NCBI GenBank assembly: GCA_946807835.1 | Contig: OX327693.1 | Coordinates: forward strand, 4,543,501-4,607,500 | Length of the DNA stretch: 64,000 bases | Source: Ailanthus altissimus | Taxonomy: Eukaryota; Streptophyta; Magnoliopsida; Sapindales; Simaroubaceae | Direction: 5' to 3' | Shown here: in pieces, positions 55,989 to 64,000 of the stretch | Numbering within the stretch: position 1 is the stretch's first letter | Layout: the number at the start of each line of letters is the position of its first letter | Program-made: the position numbers and the translations under genes | The notes under the pieces: generated by a model | What the model saw: only the letters and a program-made list of their open reading frames with translations | What the model was told of the DNA's origin: nothing | The model's database searches: none

Positions 55989-56486
55989 CTAGTGATCTAT
56001 TTCTAGGTTACTTGGATATCTGTCAAGTATTCTAACTACATATGCAATATCCAGATGAGTACAAACTTGAGCATATATAAGACTCCCTACTGCTAATGCA
56101 TAAGGAATATTTTTCATCTCTTTCTTCTCAATCTCATTTCTTGGGCTTTGAAACAGACTAAATCTATCATCTTTAGTAATGGGTGTGTCTCCTGACGAAT
56201 AATTCTTCATGTAAAATATACTAAGCACTTTATTGATATATGTCTTTTATGATAAGTCAAATATACCATGAGAATGATCTCGGTGAATCTGTGTGCCCAA
56301 CACAAAAGAGGAATCCTTAAAACTTTTCATTTTAAAATTATTTGAAAGAAATCTCTTAGTTTCATGCAACAAGCCTATATCGCTGCTTGCCAGTAGAATG
56401 TCATCCATATAAGATAGGAATAATAAATTTGTTTCCACTGATCTTATGATAAATGCATTAATTAATAGTATTTTTCTTAAAACCAA
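55989..56486 (-). pseudogene. Copia reverse transcriptase remnant
   Basis: It contains LFLSYMDDILLASSDIGLLH with the YxDD catalytic box as YMDD, then NNFKMKSFKDSSFVLGTQIH, and after a stop the downstream ISLLKM-type part (SGDTPITKDDRFSLFQ, NIPYALAVGSLIYAQVCTHL). Earlier parts of the domain are lost or broken. Confidence 0.75.
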
Positions 56487-57224
56487 ATGAAGTAATCACT
56501 GATCAATAGTATTTTCCTTAATTTGCACACAAAATATTTTGAATCTTTGGATTCAAAGTTCTCTAGCTACCACATGTATATAGTTTCTTTAATATTACCA
56601 TTGAGAAACACAATCTTTATATCCATCTGATGTAGCTCTAAATCATAATGAATTACAAGTGTCACAATAATTTTGAAACAGTCTTTTGATGAAATTAGAA
56701 AAAAAAAATCTCTTTATAATCAATGCCTTCTTTTTAAGTGAAACATTTTTCGACTAGACGTGCTTTATATCTTTCAACATTGCTTTTCGAATCTCGTTTG
56801 GTTTTAAAATCAATTTACATCCAATTATTTTTACTCCTTTAGGCAATTCAACAAGATCCCAAATGTCATTATTTTACATTGATTTCATCTAATCTTTCAT
56901 GGCATCTATCCATTTCTGAGAGTTTGCACTTTGTTTGACTTGACTGAAATTTATTGAATCATCTTCTAGTCCTGTATCAAGCTCATGTTCTTGGAGATAC
57001 ACGACCTAATTATCCAAAATTGCTAATCTTCTCTTCCTAGTGGATCTCTTTAATAGCATTTGTAATTGATATTGTTGTTGCTCCTCTACATGAGTATGAG
57101 CAAGTTCTTCAATATTTACAGGAGGTATCTCAGAAATGTCTTGATTATCTGTATTTGTATTCTGCATAATAATAGGTGCAATTACCTAGCTATTATTAAA
57201 TACAATAGTAAGAATAATAACATA

Positions 57225-58000
57225 TTACTCTTCAAAAACAATGTTCTTGAGTTTAATACTCCTACTATATTCAACATTCTTAATAAATTTAGCATTCTTT
57301 GTCTCGAAAAAGGATCTACTTGAGGGATCATAAAACTTAAAACCCCTCGATCTCTCCGAGTATCCAACAAAGTAGCAGTTTATTATTCTTGAGTCCAATT
57401 TTCTTTCATTAGGCTTGTATGGTCTAGCCTCAACTGAACAACCCAGGACATACAAATGCCTAATACTAGGCTTTGTTCTAATTCATAGCTTATATGGGGT
57501 TTTAGTTACTACTTTACTTGAAACTCAATTAAGGATACACACTATAGCCTTTAAGGTTTCACCCCAAAGAGATTTTAGTAAAAAAGAATAATTTATCATA
57601 CCTCTAACCATATCATTTAAGGTTTGATTTCGTGTCTCAACTGTACTATTTTAACTTGGAGTCCCCGACATGGTGTATTAAAGAATGATTTCACATTCTT
57701 GCAAATATCTCACAAAAAGGCCTAGACGTTGTTCACTTAATCTGCTATATCTACCATAAAACTCACTACAACAGTCAGATTTAACGGCTTTAATTTTCTT
57801 GTTACTGATTTTCAGCTTTAGCTTTAAAGGCCTTCAAAACATCTAATGATTGAGATTTCTCATGAATCAAATATAGATACTCATAACGAGAACAATCATT
57901 TATAAAAGTAATAAAATATTGTTGACCATTTCAAGAACCCGTAGGGAATAGATCACAAATATCAGTATGAATTAATTCCAAGACGTTTGAACTCCTGGTT
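57225..58000 (-). pseudogene. Copia integrase remnant
   Basis: The best part is YVLGCSVEARPYKPNERKLD with CYFVGYSERSRGFKFYDPSS, the standard C-terminal region after the Copia integrase core. The core (QSLD-type and ND(C)SRYEYLYLI-type segments near 57850) is broken by stops. Confidence 0.7.
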
Positions 58001-58336
58001 GCACCAATTTTTCTAATATTTTTTTTTCCTTAATAAATTCAATACATATTTTAAAATCTGAAAAATTAAGAGAATTTATAATTTCTTCTGACACAAGCCC
58101 TTAAATTCTTTGTTTAGAAATGTGTTCTAAACGCTTATAGCATAACATGTAAGAATTCTTATTAATTAATTTACGCTTTATACCACAGTTGTTTACATGC
58201 AGGGTTTCATTAATTTATGAGGCATAAATATCAAATATATATAGATTATCAACTAAAGAACCGATACCAACAATATTTGAATTCTGAAAAAGACTAAACT
58301 TTCTATTTTCAAAAGAACAAGAGTAACCGAATTTGT

Positions 58337-59271
58337 TCAAACAAGGAATAGAAACCAAATTCTGCCTAATGATGGTATATAAAATATCTCATGCAAATTC
58401 AAATGACAACCAAATTCTAATTGTAATCTAAATAATCCAATTGCCTCAACAAGAGCTTTGTTGCCATCACCCATATTGATGAATCTTTCAATATCAGTTG
58501 GCAGTCGGCTCCTTAGATAACCTTGCATAGTCACACTTATGTGAGTAGTTGTATCCGTATCTATCTAGATGTGACTCGATACGAAAACCAAATTAACTTC
58601 TGAACAAACAAAGTTGAGAAATTTACTCTTTTTGACAAGTTATTTTGTATACTTGGAACAATCCTTCTTTACATGTCCAACTTTCTTACAAAAGTAACAG
58701 TTGATGTCATCATTATGTTTCTTTTGCACCTTGAGCTGTGAAGTTTTAATGTTGTAGCCATTTTCCCTTATTGTCCTTTTTTCTTTTCTTGTTGGCAATA
58801 TTGTCATTAGAAGAAATTGCTAAATGAGCATTCGCTATCTTTTCTTGCTTCAATCTCTCTTTCTCTTGAACACATTGAACAATTAGCTCATTAAGAGTCA
58901 ATTTCTCTTTGAGTGTTATAACTGATTTTTAAATGACTATATTGTGTAGGAAGAGAGATCAAGATTAAGTGCACGAGAATGTCATCTGACAACTCTAACT
59001 TTATTGCCCTTAATTTTGTAACAAGATTAGACATTACCATAATATACTCTCTTATGTTTCCATTGCCTTTATATCGTTTTAAAACGAGATTAGAGAAAAT
59101 AGTACTCATTTCAATCTTCTCATTACCAGCAAATCGGTCTGCTATTTGGCTTAAAAACTTTATAGCATTTTCTTGCTCATGCATTGCACCATTGATGGTA
59201 TCCAAAATAGAATATTTTATGATTATCAGACTCATGCGATTAGAATGTTCACATTTTTTATAAAGTATCAT
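58337..59271 (-). pseudogene. Copia gag and protease remnant
   Basis: 59271-58891 encodes a gag (UBN2-type) segment: NAIKFLSQIADRFAGNEKIE, then IFSNLVLKRYKGNGNIREYI and LSDDILVHLILISLPTQYSH. Near 58640-58690 a CCHC knuckle reads CYFCKKVGHVKKDCSKY. A protease-like stretch follows (DTTTHISV, then GDGNKALVEAIG). Several stops. Confidence 0.75.
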
Positions 59272-60591
59272 TTGTTCAGCAATACTACCATAAGTAGGGG
59301 GTGGGAGGTTCTTCCATCTTAATTACATAGTCTAAATCCATACACCCAAGTACAATAGTAATATGCTCCTTTCATTTCTTGAATTTAGTGTCGCTAAACA
59401 TTGGAAGTTTGTTTAAGTTGACAGATATAAAAGAAACATTTACAGTATAAAATAAACAAAAAAATTCACAATTAAAAAATCATATTATTTAATCATGCAT
59501 ACATATACACACATGGCATCAAATATAATAAATTAGACCATTATAAGATATCAAACACATCATTGCTATTTAGTCTTTCAATAGAAATAAAAATTTGTAA
59601 ATGGTACTTTAAAAAATTGGTCAGTAAATATTGATAGTAAATCTAGCCAATAAAATGCATTTCTTTAGGCCGACATATTATACGTATGAAAATACCAAAG
59701 TTTATCACATATTTACTATCATTTGTGTTTATTATCTGCTTAAAAAATAATCTTCTTTTGGGTCGATTATTTTTTATATAAATTTAAACACAATTATTTA
59801 GTTTTTTTAATAATATTCACGTTTTTTTAAAATAAATAAATTTAAATAAAAAAAGTCATTTTGGTGGCATTTTATTTTAAAATACTGGATTTTAATTTGT
59901 AAAAAAATAAATAAATAAAATGATCAAAGTCAAAATCAACGATCAAAGTCATCATATCAAAGTTATGATAGAGTCAGAATCAGTTAAGATCGAAGTGATT
60001 GGATCAGGTCAAGCCTAACATTTCTTAATTATCTAAATCTTAAATTATATTCAATAGCTTAAATCATAATGAATTCAGGTCCATCTTAACTTTTTTTTTG
60101 TTTATATGTTGGGTATATAATATTTGAACCCGATAAAATTCTTATGAATATTATAAAATTAACATGATAAATTTTTAAAATTTATAAGTACTAATTACTA
60201 ATTGTGCACCACAATTAAAAATAAAATTCATCAAAATTTACACTGCATAGAGATATATACTGACTTTTAGTTTACAAATATACAATTTTAGACATCATGA
60301 ATTGCATGCGTAATACATACAAAATTTATACACTGTTACATTAATCCATGCAGTATCAAAAAATTAAAAATTACGCATTCAATGCTGGAAGAATGCTGAA
60401 TCTAATATGCATTCAATTTCAATGCATCATAATGAAATTGATACCAAAAACAAAATATCGCAACAGTGCAATTCAATACATTTAATTTGACATATTAATA
60501 TAATATATGAAATCAATGTAATTTGGCTTTATTCAACGCACCCTTTTATTATTATTATTATTGTTATTATTTAGGTGCTTGTAATACTACT

Positions 60592-61039
60592 TATTGAATA
60601 AATTTTTAATTGTTGACGTGATTGTTATAGTTAGGATCTTATGTTAAAGTATAAAAATTTTTTTTATCAAAAATGCACTTGAATTTATTGAGACACAAAA
60701 AAATGTAAAAAAAATTGAAATTGACGTCTTTTACCTCTAAACCCTTTTATTTTAAGAGAAAATTATTGTCACTCACTGATAAAATGTAAATGAATAATAC
60801 GTTAGAATTTAGATTGTAAACTTTAATATATAATTTATAATATTTTATTTTATTTTAGTCTATCATAAAAATAAAATAAAATAATTAGGTCTCTAAATAT
60901 TAAAACTCATATCATATGAGATGTCTTAAAAGTCTAATAATAAATAAATTTTATTTTATTTTATTTAATAAATAATAAAATAAATAACTAATAATATACA
61001 AGTAATTAATATACGTAAACTACTTTAATCTAACTCCCA
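60592..61039 (-). repeat. Copia 5' LTR
   Basis: Direct repeat of 54515-54966, starting TATTGAATAAATTTTT and ending TAACTCCCA. Divergence is visible in most lines. The expected tRNA primer site next to it is not clear; a TGGTATCAATT on the minus strand at about 60440 lies some 140 bases away. Confidence 0.75.
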
Positions 61040-61184
61040 AAATGCTGTCTATCAGAAAGTCATAATAGTTAATAAGAAATTATATCAATCAACGGATCAC
61101 ACAAAATAAAAATAAAATAGGTTTGTGTGGTTCGACGACAATTACTATATCCATGAATCATATAAGCCTCGATGATGATTTTAT

Positions 61185-62823
61185 TGCAGGAACGATTTTA
61201 AAGTTTTTTATGTATATTTTAATTTAAAAACAAGATGGTATAAAAAAATATCTTAATCGCGAATTTTCACAAATATTATTTATTAATATCATCAAATCTT
61301 TCATGCTGTATCTTCCACTAATAAACTACTCGTGTGTGCGAGTTGATAAATTACAAAAAATCTAATTCTGTGTTCTTAATTTTTCTCTCTAGAAAAATTT
61401 AACTCAAAAGAAGCACTAATGAAGAATACATAAAAGTGGTTCTAAAACCTCATTTTATAGTACAATAATTCTTATGTTTTAAACTCTTAATTCTAATAGG
61501 ATTAAGATAAAATAATATATTTATATTATTTTAATTTAAATAATTAAAAGGATAAATATAATATCTAATATTATCTTTAATTAAATAATTTAATTATTTT
61601 AATTTAAATAAATAATCTAATTAGTTATTTAATTTCAAAACTATTACGGATTAGGCTAGTAATTGATTGAGCCCAATAAGTTTAATCAAATTAAAAATGA
61701 GCCAATCAAATTAATTAATTGGTCCTAATAAGTTTAATCAAATTAAACATGGGTCGATTGATATTTTAGTTTAACAATTAATTTAATAGTTAATTTCAGT
61801 GTTTATGAAGCCAACATGAGAATTTGATGAACCTACAAAATTAAGCTCCCATAAATTAAATCATTTGATTAAACTTTTTAATCAACATGATTTTATTTAT
61901 TAACTTTATATTACTCTATTAAAAATATAAAGCTAAACTCTTAATTTTGTAAATAAATTATAAAACAGAAAACTGTCTTTGTCCATTTAATAATCATTTC
62001 ATATAGATTAATTCTCCATAAGTGTTTATAATTAGAGTTAGGTCGAGTATCCGTTAACCTCTTTAATTACATCTTTATTCTTGATCCACATTGATTCTTT
62101 TTTGAATATTTAATTTGTGAAATTAACAACTTTATTATTATTTTCTTTAACTTTTAAAAAAAACTGAGGGCTCATAATATTCAAGACTAGAATCAATTAT
62201 CAAGAGAACAACTTATCTAACTTCCTTTTAGAAAGAATGGAGTTCATATCAGTGAGAAATGTTCTAAGTTATCCATTTTGTTACATTTATAAAATACTTA
62301 ATAATTGACTGAAAATCTTTTATAGTCTTTCCCTTGTAAATTAATAAACATAACTCAATGAATAAGAGTTCATTAATCACTCAAATCCATATATAATTAT
62401 ATTGTGATAAAATAAATTCTCTTTACTAACGAAGATTAATAGAGAATTAATTTTATCATGTTCTAGTCTTATATAATCAACATTATAAAAAATGCCTCAA
62501 TTTTTTATGTTAACACATAAAATGATCCGAATAATACTATTGTACACAATATACAAATTGATCGCACTTATAATCTATTAAAATGAAGTTTTCGTATTCA
62601 TTTAGACTAAGGACAAATTTAAATTATTATGTTTAAATTTAATCTTCTCGTATATAATTATTATTTACTAAATTTAAAATTATATATAATAATTAAATAA
62701 TTTTATGATATTTGAATAAAATAATCATATTTATAAATATAATATTAAATAAATAATTACTATTAATTAATTTTAATAATATTTAAATACAAATAATTAT
62801 ATTTTTAAGACACACTTCCAACA
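61185..62823 (-). mobile_element. Solo LTR with 5-base target duplication
   Basis: It starts TGCAGGAACG and ends CTTCCAACA, so the ends are TG...CA, flanked on both sides by TTTAT (61180-61184 and 62824-62828). It splits the third segmental copy exactly there, since copy 1 is continuous at the same place. Length is 1639 bases, no coding sequence. On the minus strand it begins TGTTGGAAGTG. A truncated relative is at 12700-13556. Confidence 0.85.
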
Positions 62824-63479
62824 TTTATTATACTAAAAAAGCAATTACATAAATTTTATAACGAGAGAGGATTACAATGATTTAAATCTCACTCAATTTC
62901 GCTTTGTAACATGAGAGAAATTGCTTAATAAAATTGGTTAAACAATCAGCGGTATATACTTTGTTTTAACACCGAGCTGAAGCCTACTAACCATCTACCT
63001 ATTTGTCATCATGGCAGGCAAAATCAACATATTCTCCGTAGCCAAGTCAGCATATCCAGAATTTATACGAGGTTCCTTCCAAAATATATTCTTTTATTAT
63101 GACCATCATTATAACCACAATTATAGAGAAAGGAGGGTAATATCTAGAATAGTTTTTTTTTTTTTAATTGGCTTCTATTCAAACTGTAGTTTTTGAATTC
63201 TAACTATTACGTGAAGACCATTTGTTTTAGAGGACGGTAAGACAAAGGGGACCTCTAAATAAAGCCATTTGCCTAGATGCGCTTCAATCCCTGTTGGAAT
63301 ATTAAGTACTTTTCTTTTGGATTCAGTAACCAAAATTCCTCTTCTTTCTCTTTAATTAATTTGCAAAGAATTTTAAAAAGAGATGACAAACGCTTTTTAT
63401 GCTCCTACATCAATTGTGAGCCATTACATTATTTGTGCCTATTTTGATATTTTCACGATCATCTTGCTCAACTGATCGC

Positions 63480-64000
63480 TTCACATATACCTTTAGGTTG
63501 ACCTGACTTTTTTGTTATTCTGAAAATTTTCATTTAAGTCGTATTCCCTACTACTATGTGCAGCTAACTTATCCTCTCTGTTGATAGATATAAGCTGAAC
63601 TTCATGCCTCATTAGTGTAGTTTTGGTGGAAGATGTGTTGTATTTTTCTTCGGAGTTTTTTCTAATGCATGCAGCATCCTCATCCATAACTGACTCAACT
63701 ACTATGTAAACTTTTCAAACGTCTAATCTTTTAACTCCATACCTTGAATGTCTCTGCAGTAATTCGGTTGCCTCAAGTCTGAGATCCTTCTCAGGTTCAA
63801 GCCCATAGTTGTGAGTTCCTAGCGACGGTGGTAATCTATGGTTGAATCAGGCCATGCATTAATCTCCAGAAAATATGTCAAATGTTGTGCTGGAACTGTG
63901 CTTATCATAGTTTCCAAGCATTCAGAGTGAATGGTCGCCAATATCAAATGATGCAGGTTTGATAATCTTAATCTGCAATCCAATTGCATTTGGAACTCTT
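63480..64000 (-). pseudogene. Gene E: broken fifth member of the degenerate NB-ARC family
   Basis: The third segmental copy ends in a relative of genes A and D. Recognisable minus-strand pieces in different frames: VPAQHLTYFLE-like (about 63890), LGTHNYGLEPEKDLRLE (about 63800), MDEDAACIRKN (63687) and a tail ENFQNNKKVRST (63493). Frameshifts and a deletion separate them, so the gene is dead at least in this part. The N-terminal half lies beyond the window. Confidence 0.75.

Larger units (their letters stand above)
54515..61039 (-). mobile_element. Old full-length Copia LTR retrotransposon
   Basis: Two direct LTRs of about 450 bases flank decayed coding sequence in Copia order on the minus strand: gag (59271-58891), zinc knuckle (about 58690-58640), protease-like region (58534-58337), integrase (to 57225), reverse transcriptase (56486-56247) and RNase H (55984-55419). 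A polypurine-like tract, CAAGTGAAAGATTATTG on the minus strand next to the left LTR, matches the usual CAAGTGGGAGATTGTTG of plant Copia elements. Flanks are the broken third segmental copy. A target duplication is not clear (TGTTA versus TGCTG), and the LTRs are visibly diverged, so the insertion is old. Confidence 0.85.
54333..64000. repeat. Segmental duplication, copy 3, split by two retroelement insertions
   Basis: 54333-54513 matches copy 1 around 940-1185 (GACGGAAATATTATCC, GAAGGGAAGGAGAAA.AGATTCTTGATTT). 61040-61184 matches about 1265-1400 (CACAAAATAAAAA, GTGGTT(T/C)G, CCTC(A/G)ATGATGAT). 62824-63400 matches about 1430-1900. 63480-64000 matches the end of gene A. The gaps between these pieces are exactly the Copia element and the solo LTR. 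The copy continues past the right edge. Confidence 0.8.

Noticed and set aside
60430..60455. TGGTATCAATT as a Copia primer-binding site
   Set aside because: The first eight bases match the usual initiator-tRNA site on the minus strand, but it lies about 140 bases from the LTR end, where a working site should be adjacent.

Overview
The window looks like nuclear DNA of a eudicot plant. It is AT-rich, has plant-type GT-AG introns, an RPS2/At4g27190-type NLR gene, a NAC domain, and Copia and L1-type retroelements. The style of the NLR repeats and retroelements recalls Citrus or a relative, but that is an impression from memory and was not tested. No tRNA, rRNA, CRISPR or bacterial feature was seen.

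Layout. (1) 1-5055, 48334-53925 and about 54330-64000 are three direct copies of one segmental unit. Read on the minus strand, each holds a short intronless gene for a degenerate NB-ARC-like protein (A 2063-3331, D 50393-51694, broken E 63480-64000). In A and D this is followed by a remnant of a LINE reverse-transcriptase zinc-binding region and then by a dead LRR tail of a CNL gene. The third copy was split by an old full-length Copia element (54515-61039) and by a solo LTR with a perfect 5-bp target duplication (61185-62823). (2) Two diverged plus-strand relatives, B (8614-9960) and C (29843-31081), also have LINE-like remnants just downstream. (3) 14.2-16.5 kb is a long AT-rich degenerate satellite. 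(4) 17389-27559 is the main locus: a CC-less NB-LRR spread over three large exons, then two near-identical 105-bp exons, then a NAC-domain exon. Every junction I can place is phase 0, so one message could encode an NLR with a C-terminal NAC domain of about 1507 residues. (5) 38.6-45.9 kb is a decayed minus-strand L1-type LINE, itself split by an AT-rich insertion. The rest is AT-rich intergenic DNA with MITEs, SINE-like fragments and microsatellites.

The two points most worth following are the possible NLR-NAC integrated-domain gene and the family of truncated NB-ARC proteins. The latter keep open frames while losing ATP-binding residues to different degrees. Both would belong to plant immunity if they are functional. 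Their functions here are inferred from motifs only; no expression or database evidence was available.
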